A stretch of 64,000 bases of DNA from [Mycobacterium] vasticus (lineage in GTDB: Bacteria > Actinomycetota > Actinomycetes > Mycobacteriales > Mycobacteriaceae). This document shows positions 17,521 to 26,524 of the stretch, one piece after another. The position numbers were made by a program, and so were the translations under genes. The DNA is taken from assembly GCF_020181595.1 (NCBI RefSeq), contig NZ_CP084028.1:251649-315648 (forward strand), in the 5' to 3' direction. Position 1 is the stretch's first letter. Every line of letters begins with the position of its first letter. The notes under the pieces were generated by a model. It saw only the letters and a list, made by a program, of their open reading frames with translations, was not told where the DNA came from and made no database searches.

Positions 17521-18087
17521 TCAGAACGTCTCGACGTTGTCGATGCTGACGAACATGCCGTGGCCGGTGCGGTCGTTGGTGAAGCGGGTGCCGTTGGTGT
17601 CAGCGGTGATTCGCCAGTCCAGCGCCTGATAGGCCTGGTAGTCGATGGTGACGACCGGGATATCGCCGAGGTTGCCGAGCACCCACTGCACGGTGCCGTC
17701 GGAGCTGACGCTGACGCCGTTGGCGTGCATGCCGTTCTTGAGTGGGCTGTTGGTGAACTCGGCCTCGCACTCGACCAGCCGCGCCGAGATCTGGCAGCGG
17801 GTTCGGCCGGATTTCGTCTCGATGAACACATAGCCGCTCTCGGTGGGGGGCAGCTGCTCGGCGTCGGACGGCTTGCGGGGAGTGGGGGGCTTGGTCGGGG
17901 AAGTGCTCGACGGCGGCGGTGGCGTGCTGGATCGGGGTGGCCGAAACGACGGCTCCGCCGGGCCGCCGCCCGGAACGGCGGTCGGGTGGCCGTCGACGGT
18001 CGAACTGCAGCCGGCCAGCAGCAGCACCGCAGCCAGCGTCAGCTGCGCGCCGAGCCTCCTCGGTGTTATCTGATCCGACAACCCCAC
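17521..18087 (-). CDS. Lipoprotein, LpqJ-like
   Basis: 188 aa. The GTG at 18087 gives a short signal with lipobox LLLAGC (Cys near residue 26), followed by a Pro/Ser/Thr linker and a globular domain of about 110 residues (SGYVFIETKSGRTRCQISARLVECEAEF) with two Cys that may pair. Position, size and order next to the amino-acid permease fit M. tuberculosis lpqJ (Rv0344c), but I cannot verify the sequence match, so no symbol is given. The frame is open further upstream to 18252, but only the 18087 start produces a lipoprotein signal. Confidence 0.65.
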   Translation of the reverse strand: MGLSDQITPRRLGAQLTLAAVLLLAGCSSTVDGHPTAVPGGGPAEPSFRPPRSSTPPPPSSTSPTKPPTPRKPSDAEQLPPTESGYVFIETKSGRTRCQISARLVECEAEFTNSPLKNGMHANGVSVSSDGTVQWVLGNLGDIPVVTIDYQAYQALDWRITADTNGTRFTNDRTGHGMFVSIDNVETF

Positions 18088-18196
18088 CTGATCCCCCGCC
18101 GATATTGGTTGACGCCAAGGGTACGCACGTTGTGACGCGAGTGGCTGCGGTGACGCGCGCGTCGGCGCCAATAGGCAGGCGTCGGTCAGGAGACGG

Positions 18197-18379
18197 TCAG
18201 GAAAGGTCCCGGAACACCAAGGCGAAGCCTGCGCCGGCCATGATGGCGGCAAGTCCGTAGCCGAGCGCCGACCACCATCCGGCGTGCAGGTAGGCGGTGA
18301 TCGCCACTACCGCGATAGCGCAGAAGATCAACGCCATTCCGTACAGCGGCGGCTTGGCGGCATATCTGTTGCGGGCCAT
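18197..18379 (-). CDS. Small two-TM membrane protein, 60 aa
   Basis: MARNRYAAKPPLYG followed by two hydrophobic helices (about 14-33 and 37-55) and a short charged end FRDLS. It lies 14 bp downstream of the permease stop on the same strand, so it is likely translated from the same message. It may be an accessory subunit or simply a co-transcribed orphan. Confidence 0.5.
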   Translation of the reverse strand: MARNRYAAKPPLYGMALIFCAIAVVAITAYLHAGWWSALGYGLAAIMAGAGFALVFRDLS

Positions 18380-18393
18380 GTCTTTTCGGCCTT

Positions 18394-19878
18394 CTACTCG
18401 TCGGGTTCCGCCTGTGCTGACACAGCGGTTGATTGCTCGGGATCAGCCAGAATGGGCGGCGCGGCCGCGGCGGCGACCCGCCCGCGTGCCAGGAACCAGC
18501 CGATGATCAGTGCCGGCGCGCCGATAAGCACCGCGGCCCGGATCCAGGTGCCGTACTCGGGGTCGAACAGCATCAGGACCACCACGGCGGCCAGGAACGT
18601 CAAAGTGGCGTATCCGCTGTAGGGGGCCAGCGGCATCTGGAACCCGGGCCGGCGCAGTTGCCCGGTCTTGGTCAGGTGGAAGAACCGCAGTTGGCAGGCC
18701 ACGATCGTGGACCACGCGGCCACCACTCCCAGGGCGGCGATGTTGAGCACGATTTCGAAGGCGTGCTCCGGTATCACCGCATTGAGCGCCACCCCGAACA
18801 GGCCGATCCCTCCGGTCAGCAGAATCCCGCCGTAGGGCACACCGTTTCGCGACAACGGTGCGGTGAATTTCGGCCCGCTGCCGTTGACCGCCATCGACCG
18901 CAGAATCCGGCCAGTGGAGTACAGCCCGGCGTTGAGGCTGGAGAACGCCGCGGTCAGCACCACCAGGTTCATCAGGCCGCCGGCCCCGGTGAAACCGATC
19001 TTGGAGAAGAACGTCACGAACGGGCTCTCGCCGTGCCGGTAGGCGGTGTAGGGCAGCAGCAGCGCCAGCAGTACTACCGACCCGATGTAGAAGACGGCGA
19101 TGCGGGCCACCACGGAGTTGATCGCGCGCGGCATGATCTTCTCCGGCTCGGCGGTCTCCCCCGCCGCGGTGCCGACCAGTTCGACTGCGGCGTAGGAGAA
19201 CACCACGCCCGAGGTGACCAGCACCAGCGGCAGAATCCCGGTCGGCAGGAAACCGCCGTTCTCACCCCACAGGTGCAGGCCGGTGTCCTGGCCGTCGACC
19301 TGGAAGCGCCCACCGAGAAAGATCGTCCCGATGACCAGGAACGTCATCAGCGCAACCACTTTGATCAGTGCCGCCCAGAACTCCAACTCGCCGAAGAGCT
19401 TCACCGAGATCAGGTTCATCGCCACCACCGCCACCAGAGCGGTCAGCGCCAATGTCCACTGTGGAAACATGCGGAACGCGCCCCAATAGTGGAAGTAGGT
19501 CGCGATCGCGGTGGTGTCCACGATGCCGGTCATCGACCAGTTCAGGAAGTACAGCCAGCCCGCGACGAAAGCTGTTTTCTCTCCGAAGAATTCCCGCGCG
19601 TACGACACGAACGACCCCGACGCCGGACGGTGCAGCACCAGTTCGCCCAGTGCCCGCAGGATGAAGAACACGAAGACGCCGCAGATCCCGTAGACCAGAA
19701 ACAGGGCGGGTCCGGCCTCATGGAGTCGCCGTCCGGCTCCCAGGAACAGCCCGGTTCCGATCGCCCCGCCGATCGCGATCATCTGCACCTGTCGGGGGGA
19801 CAGCCCCTTGTGGTAGCCCTCGTCTTCGCGGGCCAGTGCGGCCGGGGAGGTCAGGTGACGGTCGGGGGCTTGGGACAT
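18394..19878 (-). CDS. ansP2: Amino-acid permease, AnsP2 type (APC family)
   Basis: 494-aa inner-membrane transporter with about 12 TM helices. The family opening [26 protein letters not shown] is at about 30-55, with [15 protein letters not shown] and [16 protein letters not shown] motifs of proton-coupled amino-acid permeases further on. Position (after the lpqJ-like gene) and sequence fit Rv0346c, annotated as asparagine permease AnsP2; the actual substrate range is not determined by sequence. The ATG at 19878 (MSQAPD) is the family-like start, although the frame continues upstream to 20016 with low-complexity sequence. Confidence 0.82.
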   Translation of the reverse strand: MSQAPDRHLTSPAALAREDEGYHKGLSPRQVQMIAIGGAIGTGLFLGAGRRLHEAGPALFLVYGICGVFVFFILRALGELVLHRPASGSFVSYAREFFGEKTAFVAGWLYFLNWSMTGIVDTTAIATYFHYWGAFRMFPQWTLALTALVAVVAMNLISVKLFGELEFWAALIKVVALMTFLVIGTIFLGGRFQVDGQDTGLHLWGENGGFLPTGILPLVLVTSGVVFSYAAVELVGTAAGETAEPEKIMPRAINSVVARIAVFYIGSVVLLALLLPYTAYRHGESPFVTFFSKIGFTGAGGLMNLVVLTAAFSSLNAGLYSTGRILRSMAVNGSGPKFTAPLSRNGVPYGGILLTGGIGLFGVALNAVIPEHAFEIVLNIAALGVVAAWSTIVACQLRFFHLTKTGQLRRPGFQMPLAPYSGYATLTFLAAVVVLMLFDPEYGTWIRAAVLIGAPALIIGWFLARGRVAAAAAPPILADPEQSTAVSAQAEPDE

Positions 19879-19954
19879 CGGTGCAGGGTAACGCACCGGG
19901 AGAACGACGGCGGGTTTGAGCGGTATGGCTGCCGGGGCGGAAACGGCGGACGGC

Positions 19955-20434
19955 TCAGGTGGTGCCCGGCCCGACCGCTTCTGCGCCGAGTTCGTCGGGC
20001 GGGACCCGGTGGCCATCGGTGCAACGGATCTCGACCGCTGCGTCGGCCCCGCACCCCAGATGTGTCAGGCGAAGGCGCCCGCGGTTGGGCAGGTGGCGTT
20101 TCCCCCACTGAAACATCGCCCACACCACCGGCATGAAATCGATACCGGCCTCCGTCAGGACGTATTCGTCGCGGCTGCGCTTGCCGGGCTCACGGTAGGG
20201 CCGGCGGGCCAGTAGGCCCAGGTCGACGAGTTCGGTGAGCCGTGTCGCGGTGGCGGCCTTGGTGATGCCAACGCGGTGCACGAAGTCGTCGAACCTGGTG
20301 GTGCCGTAGTAGGCCTCGCGCATGACCAGCATCGCGGACTTGGTGCCCACGACGGCCATGGTTTTTTCGACCGGACACTCACCGATTGCCGACCAGGCGT
20401 CGCGGTCGACAAGTGGGCCCTGCAGAAATGCCAT
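19955..20434 (-). CDS. HxlR-family winged-helix regulator
   Basis: 159 aa MarR-like regulator of the HxlR group. [32 protein letters not shown] at about 20-50 and the recognition region [24 protein letters not shown] are typical. The last 45 residues are a tail with two Cys. It is divergently transcribed from the thiolase operon, with its own AGGAGG ribosome site. A CTATAC-N7-GTATAG palindrome lies between the genes. Many HxlR proteins sense aldehydes, quinones or redox stress; the ligand here is unknown. It most likely represses the thiolase-nitrilase operon. Confidence 0.85.
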   Translation of the reverse strand: MAFLQGPLVDRDAWSAIGECPVEKTMAVVGTKSAMLVMREAYYGTTRFDDFVHRVGITKAATATRLTELVDLGLLARRPYREPGKRSRDEYVLTEAGIDFMPVVWAMFQWGKRHLPNRGRLRLTHLGCGADAAVEIRCTDGHRVPPDELGAEAVGPGTT

Positions 20435-20455
20435 TCCAGCCTCCTCGTCTCTGGG

Positions 20456-20510
20456 TTGACTCTACTATACTCAGAGTGTATAGCTGGGTATAGAAAACAA
20501 TACTCAGTAC
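20456..20510 (+). promoter_or_regulatory. Promoter of thiolase operon with operator in the spacer
   Basis: -35 TTGACT (20456-20461), 17-bp spacer, -10 TATAGC (20479-20484). The palindrome CTATAC-N7-GTATAG (20465-20483) fills the spacer and the -10, a position where a bound repressor excludes RNA polymerase. The related TACTCAGTA lies downstream at 20501-20509. Confidence 0.75.
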
Positions 20511-20527
20511 GTGGTGAGGAAATTGAG

Positions 20528-21715
20528 ATGAGCGGATATCACGATCGCGACGCCGTCATCGTCGGCGCCGTGCGCTCCCCGGTCGGCAAGGGCAAGCCCG
20601 GTGGTGCGCTGCACGACGTTCTGCCCGCAGACCTGCTCGCACACAGCCTGGGCGAGCTGGTCCGGCGCGCCGGGATCGACCCGGTCCACATCGACGACGT
20701 CATCGCCGGTGCCGTCACCCAGGTGGGCGATCAAGCCGCCAATATCGGGCGTAATGCGCTGCTGGGAGCCGGGTTCCCGGATTCGGTCCCCGGCACCACG
20801 ATTGATCGGCAGTGTGGCAGTAGCCAGCAGGCGATCAGTTTCGCGGCCCAGGGCGTCGTGGCCGGCGCCTACGACGTTGTCATCGCGGCCGGGGTCGAGT
20901 CGATGAGCCGTGTCCCGATGGGCGCGTCGATCCTGCCCGGCAGCAACCCATTCGGCGACGCGATGGCTCGACGTTATCCGGAAGGTCTGGTGCCGCAGGG
21001 CATCAGTGCCGAGCTGATCGCCGCTCGGTGGGGGTTTTCCCGGGCCGAACTCGACGAGTTCTCAGCCAGCAGTCACGAGAAGGCGGCGGCAGCCACCAAG
21101 GACGGGCTCTTCGACGATGAACTCGCTCCGCTCGCCGGGCTCGCGAGCGACGAGATCATCCGACCCGGAACCACCGTCGAGACCCTGGCGGTGCTGCGGC
21201 CGGCGTTCTACGACGAGGCGATGCAAGCGCGTTTCCCGCAGATCAAGTGGGAGATCACCGCTGGAAACTCGTCGCCGCTGTCCGATGGCAGTGCGGCCGT
21301 ACTGATCACCAGTGGCAGGGCCGCGAGAAAAATGGGTCTGCGACCGCTCGCGCGGATCCACACCAGCACGGTCGTCGGATCAGATCCGCTGTACATGCTC
21401 ACAGGAGTCATTCCGGCCACCGAAAAGGTGCTACGGCGTGCCGGGCTGGCGTTGGCCGACATCGACCTGTTCGAGGTCAATGAGGCGTTTGCCCCGGTGG
21501 TGCTGGCCTGGGCGAAGGAGACCGGCGCAGACCTGGCCAAGACGAACGTCAACGGCGGTGCCATCGCGATCGGTCATCCGTTGGGTGCCAGCGGCGCACG
21601 CCTCACGACAACCCTGGTCAACGCGTTGCGGCACAACGGAAAACGGTTCGGACTGCAGACCATGTGCGAGGGCGGCGGAATGGCCAACGCCACCATCATC
21701 GAACGTCTCGACTAG
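20528..21715 (+). CDS. Thiolase (acetyl-CoA C-acyltransferase family)
   Basis: 395 aa, cytosolic. Active-site Cys96 in DRQCGSSQQA, His350 in IGHPLGASG and Cys380 in TMCEGGGMANA make the complete thiolase triad. It is closer in style to degradative 3-ketoacyl-CoA thiolases than to sterol-carrier thiolases. The ATG at 20528 follows GGTGAGGA. It is the first gene of a tight four-gene run (gaps or overlaps of +15, -14 and -4 bp) with nitrilase, DUF302 and epimerase genes, so its substrate is probably a CoA ester produced by that pathway rather than general beta-oxidation. Pathway identity is inference. Confidence 0.88.
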   Translation: MSGYHDRDAVIVGAVRSPVGKGKPGGALHDVLPADLLAHSLGELVRRAGIDPVHIDDVIAGAVTQVGDQAANIGRNALLGAGFPDSVPGTTIDRQCGSSQQAISFAAQGVVAGAYDVVIAAGVESMSRVPMGASILPGSNPFGDAMARRYPEGLVPQGISAELIAARWGFSRAELDEFSASSHEKAAAATKDGLFDDELAPLAGLASDEIIRPGTTVETLAVLRPAFYDEAMQARFPQIKWEITAGNSSPLSDGSAAVLITSGRAARKMGLRPLARIHTSTVVGSDPLYMLTGVIPATEKVLRRAGLALADIDLFEVNEAFAPVVLAWAKETGADLAKTNVNGGAIAIGHPLGASGARLTTTLVNALRHNGKRFGLQTMCEGGGMANATIIERLD

Positions 21716-21730
21716 AGAAGGAAGCCGACA

Positions 21731-22708
21731 ATGAATGCAGTTCGAGCTGCCGCCGTGCAGATCAGCCCGGTGCTGTACAGCCGGGAAGGAACCGTCGAGC
21801 GGGTCGTCGCCAAGATCGAGCAGCTGTCGCGCGAGGGCGTGCAGTTCGCGACCTTTCCGGAGACCGTCATCCCCTACTACCCCTACTTCTCGTTCGTGCA
21901 GCGTCCGTACGAGATGCGGGCGCAGCACCTCAAGCTGATGGAACAGGCCGTGACCATCCCGTCGCCAGAAGTCGACGCGATAGGTGCTGCGGCCCGGCAG
22001 GCCCAGATGGTGGTTTCCATCGGTGTCACCGAACGCGACGGCGGGTCGCTGTACAACACCCAGCTGCTCTTCGACGCCGACGGCAGCCTGCTGCAACGCC
22101 GGCGCAAGGTGATGCCGACCTACCACGAACGGATGATCTGGGGGCAGGGCGACGGCAGTGGGCTGCGTGTCGTCGACAGCACGGTCGGGCGGATCGGGCA
22201 ACTGGCCTGCTGGGAGCATTACATCCCATTGGCGCGCTACGCCCTGATCGCCGATGGCGAGCAGATCCACGCGGGCATGTGGCCCGGGTCGTTCGCCGGC
22301 GACCTGTTCGCGCAGCAGACCGAGATAAGCGTGCGCAACCACGCACTGGAGTCGGCCACCTTCGTGGTGAATGCCACCGCCTGGTTGAACGCCGACCAGC
22401 AGGCGCAGATCATGGCCGACACCGGGTGCGCGATCGGCCCCATCTCGGGCGGGTGCTTCACCGCGATCGTCTCCCCGCACGGCGAACTGCTCGGCGACCC
22501 ATTGCGTTTCGGCGAGGGTGAGGTGATCGCGGACCTTGACTTCTCGTTGATCGATGCCCGCAAGTCTCAGATGGACGCCGCTGGCCACTACAGCCGCCCG
22601 GACCTGCTGAGCCTGCTGGTGGACCGCACCCCGCGGGCACATGTCCGTGACCGTTCCGAAGGGCCGACGGCCATCGATGTCGAGGAGCCGGACTATGTCG
22701 CAGTCTGA
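21731..22708 (+). CDS. Nitrilase (carbon-nitrogen hydrolase family, nitrilase branch)
   Basis: 325 aa with the full catalytic set E44 ([14 protein letters not shown]), K126 ([11 protein letters not shown]) and C160 (LACWEHY). CWEHY plus the later HAGMWPGSF are marks of true nitrilases (R-CN to R-COOH plus ammonia) rather than amidases. The ribosome site AGAAGG lies before the ATG at 21731. It sits 15 bp after the thiolase stop and overlaps the next gene by 14 bp. A plausible role is hydrolysis of an aliphatic or aryl nitrile to an acid that is then activated and thiolysed; no acyl-CoA ligase is present in the operon. The substrate is unknown. Confidence 0.88.
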   Translation: MNAVRAAAVQISPVLYSREGTVERVVAKIEQLSREGVQFATFPETVIPYYPYFSFVQRPYEMRAQHLKLMEQAVTIPSPEVDAIGAAARQAQMVVSIGVTERDGGSLYNTQLLFDADGSLLQRRRKVMPTYHERMIWGQGDGSGLRVVDSTVGRIGQLACWEHYIPLARYALIADGEQIHAGMWPGSFAGDLFAQQTEISVRNHALESATFVVNATAWLNADQQAQIMADTGCAIGPISGGCFTAIVSPHGELLGDPLRFGEGEVIADLDFSLIDARKSQMDAAGHYSRPDLLSLLVDRTPRAHVRDRSEGPTAIDVEEPDYVAV

Positions 22709-23198
22709 TCCGCTCGAGATCCCCTTCGGCGGAGTCCGGGTGCGATACGAGAGTGCCAAGAGCTACGACGAGCTGGTTGCCGCGCTGCTCGCCGACGTCG
22801 GCGAGCAGCCGGTTCCGGTCGATGATTTCCCGAAGGATTTCGATACCTGGGAGTCCTATCGTTCCCAGGTCGAAACCCACGTCGGTGCAAGCGGATTCAT
22901 GTTGTTCACGACGTTCGACCATGGCGGGTGGATCGCGAAAGCCGGCATCGATCGGAAGGTGTTGCGGGTCATCATCGGCAACCCGCTGATCGCGATCACG
23001 ATGTTGCGCCACGACGTGACCGCGGGCCTGTTCGCGCCGGTGGAGTTGCTGCTGGTCGGTGAGCACCACGGTGGCAGCAGTCTGACCTACGTCAAGCCGT
23101 CGTCGCTGATGGTGGTGGACGACAACCCGGCGCTGTCGGTGGCCGCCGAACAACTCGACGTCAAACTGGCCGCGCTGGCTGCGAAGGTCACGGCATGA
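22695..23198 (+). CDS. DUF302-family protein
   Basis: 167 aa. The N-terminal part is unassigned (residues 1-55). The rest is a DUF302-type alpha/beta barrel fold: [19 protein letters not shown], then [30 protein letters not shown] and a closing strand. DUF302 proteins bind small ligands or metals in a few structures; the biochemical role is not established. The start ATG lies inside the 3' end of the nitrilase gene, and its stop overlaps the epimerase start (ATGA), so translation of all three is probably coupled. Confidence 0.75.
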   Translation: MSQSDPLEIPFGGVRVRYESAKSYDELVAALLADVGEQPVPVDDFPKDFDTWESYRSQVETHVGASGFMLFTTFDHGGWIAKAGIDRKVLRVIIGNPLIAITMLRHDVTAGLFAPVELLLVGEHHGGSSLTYVKPSSLMVVDDNPALSVAAEQLDVKLAALAAKVTA

Positions 23199-23785
23199 CG
23201 GTGCGCATATTCGTCGCAGGCGCTTCGGGTGTCATCGGCGTTCGTCTGGTGCCCATGCTCGTCGCTGCCGGCCACACCGTCGGCGCCATGACGAGATCGG
23301 CCGAGAAGGCCGATCGGCTCGCTCAACTGGGGGCGCAACCGATCGTCTGCGACGTCTTCGATCGTCCTGCGCTGACCCGGGCCGTTCGTTCGTTTGCACC
23401 TGGCGTGCTGTTGCACGAGCTGACAGATCTACCCGACGATCTGGTGGACCTGCCCGAGGAGTCGTTACTCAATGCCCGAATACGGGCGGAGGGCACCCGC
23501 AATCTCCTCGACGCGGTGGACCCGTCGAAACCGGCGAGGGTCATTGCCCAAAGCGTCGCGTGGACGATGCGCCCTGGTCCGGAGGCCGACGCGGTGGCCG
23601 CTCTCGAGGACGCCGTGCTCGCGGTGGGAGGTGTGGTTCTGCGTTACGGGCTGTTCTACGGGCCCGGTACCTACTACCAGCGGGAACTTCCGTCGGCGCC
23701 ACGCGTGCATATCAACACTGCCGCGGCACGCACCGTGGAAGCCCTCGACGCGCACCCGGGCATCGTGACGGTCATTGACACTTGA
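23195..23785 (+). CDS. NAD(P)-binding epimerase/reductase-like protein (atypical extended SDR)
   Basis: 196 aa Rossmann protein. GASGVIGVRLVPMLVAAGH at about 9-27 is the dinucleotide loop, MTRSAEKADRL selects the cofactor, and LRYGLFYGPGTYYQREL is the family phrase near residue 150. It is short compared with most extended SDRs, but a shorter subfamily with this ending exists, so truncation is not claimed. It is the fourth gene of the thiolase operon, with its start overlapping the DUF302 stop. It may act on a ketone or aldehyde intermediate. An AT-rich stretch follows. Confidence 0.75.
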   Translation: MTVRIFVAGASGVIGVRLVPMLVAAGHTVGAMTRSAEKADRLAQLGAQPIVCDVFDRPALTRAVRSFAPGVLLHELTDLPDDLVDLPEESLLNARIRAEGTRNLLDAVDPSKPARVIAQSVAWTMRPGPEADAVAALEDAVLAVGGVVLRYGLFYGPGTYYQRELPSAPRVHINTAAARTVEALDAHPGIVTVIDT

Positions 23786-23816
23786 CCTGCGCGCGGCGGG
23801 GTCGCTCGGTCATTCA

Positions 23817-23833
23817 ATTGCATTTATTGCAAT
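23817..23833. promoter_or_regulatory. Palindrome ATTGCA-N5-TGCAAT in an AT-rich intergenic patch
   Basis: Perfect 6-bp arms with a 5-bp spacer, inside an unusually AT-rich 45-bp stretch (to 23857) between the epimerase and the ICMT-like gene. It could be an operator or part of the promoter of the downstream gene; the assignment is open. Confidence 0.4.
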
Positions 23834-23922
23834 AGCCGCATATTTTATCGTATATCGGGGTGGCCGCACCGGCATCCGGCCGACGGTCGCCGCGCTACCC
23901 CCGACGGAAGGGCGTCGCGACC

Positions 23923-24528
23923 ATGGCCGCCACCGCAATCGCGCTCTATGTAAGCTTCGCCGCTCTCGGCTTCGGCTGGCGCAGCTGGCTGCAGTACCGC
24001 CGCACCGGAAGCTCCGGATTCCGCGGCGTCAGCGGCGAGCTCGGGTCAGTGGAATGGCTGGCGGGTGTCGGATTCGTGGTCTCGATCATCGCCGGCTTCG
24101 CGGCCCCGGTGTTGCAGCTGGTCGGTGCGGTCTCGCCGATCCCGGTGCTGAACATGCCGTGGTTGCAGGCGATCGGCACGGTCGTGGCCGTCGCCGGCAT
24201 CGCGGCAACCCTGTACAGCCAGCGCGACATGGGCGAGTCCTGGCGCATCGGCGTCGACGTCGGCGAGACCACCACCCTGGTCCGTCACGGCGTGTTCGCG
24301 CTGGTGCGCAACCCGATCTACACCGCCATGCTGGCCTTCGCCGCCGGCATCACCCTCATGGCACCGAACCCCCTTGCCCTGGTCGCATTCGCTGTGCTGC
24401 TGGCCACGATCGAACTACAGGTCCGCGTGGTCGAAGAGCCTTACCTGGCCCGTGTCCACGGCGATGCCTACCGGGACTACTGCCGCGCAACTGGTCGTTT
24501 TCTGCCCGCCGTCGGCCGCGCCCGCTGA
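23923..24528 (+). CDS. Isoprenylcysteine carboxyl methyltransferase/PEMT-like membrane protein
   Basis: 201 aa with about five hydrophobic segments. The C-terminal signature LVRHGVFALVRNPIY, followed about 55 residues later by VEEPYLARVHGDAYRDYCRATGRFLP, is that of the ICMT/phospholipid methyltransferase-like family, which uses SAM to methylate lipid or isoprenoid-linked substrates at the membrane. The bacterial substrate is unknown. The ATG at 23923 is chosen; the frame extends upstream to 23860 with unlikely sequence. It has its own AT-rich upstream region, so it is not clearly part of the thiolase operon. Confidence 0.75.
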   Translation: MAATAIALYVSFAALGFGWRSWLQYRRTGSSGFRGVSGELGSVEWLAGVGFVVSIIAGFAAPVLQLVGAVSPIPVLNMPWLQAIGTVVAVAGIAATLYSQRDMGESWRIGVDVGETTTLVRHGVFALVRNPIYTAMLAFAAGITLMAPNPLALVAFAVLLATIELQVRVVEEPYLARVHGDAYRDYCRATGRFLPAVGRAR

Positions 24529-24599
24529 GCAGGCACTTACCGCCCCTGGTCAACCAGTGGCTCCAGCCCGTTGCCGATGAGATTCACCGGCTCGGACCC

Positions 24600-24659
24600 T
24601 TGACTTTTCTATCACTAAAAGCGTTAAGTTTTAGAAGTTCAGGTATTTCTGGCTTCTAA
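24600..24659 (+). promoter_or_regulatory. Promoter and 5'-leader hairpin of the PGRS gene
   Basis: AT-rich block with TTGACT (24600-24605) as a possible -35 and TAAGTT (24625-24630) as a weak -10. The inverted repeat TTAGAAG (24631-24637) and CTTCTAA (24653-24659) lies downstream of it, where it would form a stem with a 15-nt loop in the leader or act as an operator. The ribosome site GAGGGA follows before the ATG at 24679. Confidence 0.5.
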
Positions 24660-24678
24660 CTCAGTAACGAGGGATCGC

Positions 24679-26436
24679 ATGAATCACCCACACCGCTTCA
24701 GCAACATCGGCGCTTTCGCCAGGGCACGTCGTCGCAACCGGGCGACCGGCGCCGGTGCGTCGGTAGCCGCTTTCCTGGCTTTCGGCATGGCCCCGACCGG
24801 CCTGCCGAGTGCCCACGCCGACTTGGACGATCTGTTCGAGATCGTCTCCGCCGACCTCTTCGGCACCGCTGACGGTGACGTCAGCTTCCTCAACGGTGCG
24901 GATGCGATGGTCGTGTTCGCGAACCTGCACACCGACCTGCAGGGCTGGCTCGGCGAAGCCGATAACGCCGACCTCATCAACCAGATCAACCAGCCGTGGA
25001 TCGACTTGTTCGGGCGCGGCCTGATCGGCAACGGCATTCAGATCGGCGACCCGCTCGGTGACGGCACCTGGGACGGCGGCAACGAGGCAGTCTTCGGCTC
25101 GCTGGGACTCGGCGACCTGCACGACGGCGGCCTGCTCTTCGGCGACGGGGCCGCCGGCCTCGACGGCGGGACCAACATCGACGGTGAATCGGTGGGCGAC
25201 GCCGGCCTCAGCGGCGGCAACGCCGGCCTGTTCGGGTTCGGCGGCACGGGCGGTGCCGGCGCCGATGGCGGCGCCGGGGGTGACGGCGGAACCGGCGGGT
25301 GGCTGTACGGCAACGGCGGTGACGGCGGTCTGGGCGGGGTGGGTACCGGCACAGTGGGCCCCGGTGCCGGCGGCAATGGTGGCGCCGGGGGCGCCCTGTA
25401 CGGCGACGGCGGCGACGGCGGAGTGGGTGGTACCGGGGCACATGGCGCCAACGGCACCGCCGGGGGCTTGGGCAGCTTCGACGCCGCCGGTACCGGCGAC
25501 GGCGGCCATGGCGGTGTCGGCGGTGACGGGCTGGTCGGTGGCAGCGGCGGCAACGGCGGCGAGGCCGGGCGCTTCGGAGGCAACGGCGGCAGCGGCGGTG
25601 CCGGCGGCGCCGGAGGGGCTGCCGGCGATGGCGGTACCGGTGGTCATGGCGCAGGTGGCACGGCCGATCACAACGAGGGTGGCAACGGCGGCGACGGTGG
25701 CAATGGCGGCGACGGCGGCAAGGGCGGTGCAGGAGGCAACGGGGGTGCGGCCACAGCTGGCACCGCCGGCGCCCGCGGTGCCGGCGGCGCCAGTGGCGAC
25801 GCCGGTCACGGTGGGGCCGGTGGCACCGGCGGCGTCTCGACCGGCTTCTTCAAGCACGCCGGCACCGGTGGTGACGGCGGTGCGGGCGGGTCCAGCGACG
25901 GCGGTACCGGCGGGGCCGGCGGCATCGGTGCTGCCGGCGGGTTCGGAGCCGGCGGTGGCGGTGGTGGTGGCGGCGGTGCCGGCAACGGTGCAGGCAGTGT
26001 TGGCGGCAGTGGTGGCAACGGCGGCGTCGGTGGCGGCAGCAGCCAGATTCTCGGTAACGCCGGACCGGCAAGTGGCGGCGCCGGCGGTACCGGCGGCGCC
26101 GGCAACGCCGGCGGTACCGGGGGTGACGGCGGCGTCGGCGGCAAGGGTGGCGGCAACTTCTCCGCCGGCGGAGACGGTGGCGACGGCGGCAACGGCACCG
26201 GCGCCGATGCCCGCGGTGGCGATGGCGGCGACGGTGGTGCGGGCGGCGGACAGAACTCCCTCGGTGGCGATGGCGGCGACGGTGGTGACGGCAACGGCCC
26301 CGACAGCTCCGGCGGTGCAGGCGGCAGCGGTGGTGCCGGTGCAGCTCAGAACTCGGGAGGCCAGAACGGCACCCAAGGCGGCGACGCGACCGCCGGCCAG
26401 ACCGGTACGGCCGGAGCGGACGGCGCCAACGGTTAG
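24679..26436 (+). CDS. PGRS-repeat surface protein with a secretory leader in place of the PE domain
   Basis: 585 aa. Residues 1-47 are a leader: basic head, hydrophobic [12 protein letters not shown], and a cleavage-like SAHAD. Then comes the acidic DLDDLFEIV and an intermediate domain (50-185). Residues 112-119 read GRGLIGNG, close to the GRPLI motif that links PE and PGRS parts in PE_PGRS proteins. From about 185 to the end there are some 400 residues of Gly-Gly-X triplets with Ala, Asn and Asp, the PGRS domain, which is expected to fold as polyglycine-type helices on the cell surface. No PE domain is present. The leader resembles those of the proteins at 38252 and 63778. The function is unknown; classical PE_PGRS proteins act at the surface. 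Confidence 0.8.
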   Translation: MNHPHRFSNIGAFARARRRNRATGAGASVAAFLAFGMAPTGLPSAHADLDDLFEIVSADLFGTADGDVSFLNGADAMVVFANLHTDLQGWLGEADNADLINQINQPWIDLFGRGLIGNGIQIGDPLGDGTWDGGNEAVFGSLGLGDLHDGGLLFGDGAAGLDGGTNIDGESVGDAGLSGGNAGLFGFGGTGGAGADGGAGGDGGTGGWLYGNGGDGGLGGVGTGTVGPGAGGNGGAGGALYGDGGDGGVGGTGAHGANGTAGGLGSFDAAGTGDGGHGGVGGDGLVGGSGGNGGEAGRFGGNGGSGGAGGAGGAAGDGGTGGHGAGGTADHNEGGNGGDGGNGGDGGKGGAGGNGGAATAGTAGARGAGGASGDAGHGGAGGTGGVSTGFFKHAGTGGDGGAGGSSDGGTGGAGGIGAAGGFGAGGGGGGGGGAGNGAGSVGGSGGNGGVGGGSSQILGNAGPASGGAGGTGGAGNAGGTGGDGGVGGKGGGNFSAGGDGGDGGNGTGADARGGDGGDGGAGGGQNSLGGDGGDGGDGNGPDSSGGAGGSGGAGAAQNSGGQNGTQGGDATAGQTGTAGADGANG

Positions 26437-26497
26437 CGGCGCCGGTATCGGCTCCCGGGAACAAACTCCGGACCCCGCTCGTTGACCCCTTCGACAA

Positions 26498-26518
26498 GTT
26501 GAGTCACAAGCACTCAAG
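26498..26518 (+). promoter_or_regulatory. HAIR element 1 (HspR operator) of dnaK
   Basis: GTTGAGT-N7-ACTCAAG. This matches the HspR HAIR consensus CTTGAGT-N7-ACTCAAG at 13 of 14 arm positions. It lies just upstream of the dnaK -35 hexamer. HspR itself is the last gene of the operon. Confidence 0.9.
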
Positions 26519-26524
26519 TCTGAG

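Noticed and set aside
18433..20136. 567-aa open frame antisense to the permease
   Set aside because: Gln/Arg/Gly-rich shadow; the permease on the minus strand has TM helices and family motifs.
23195..23785. Epimerase gene as a truncated pseudogene
   Set aside because: It is shorter than most family members, but the ending resembles a shorter subfamily and the translational coupling is intact, so there is no positive evidence of truncation.
24661..26517. 618-aa open frame on the minus strand across the PGRS gene
   Set aside because: It is the mirror of the Gly-Gly-X repeat (GGC/GCC), giving an Ala/Thr/Val low-complexity product. The plus frame has the leader, ribosome site and motif structure.
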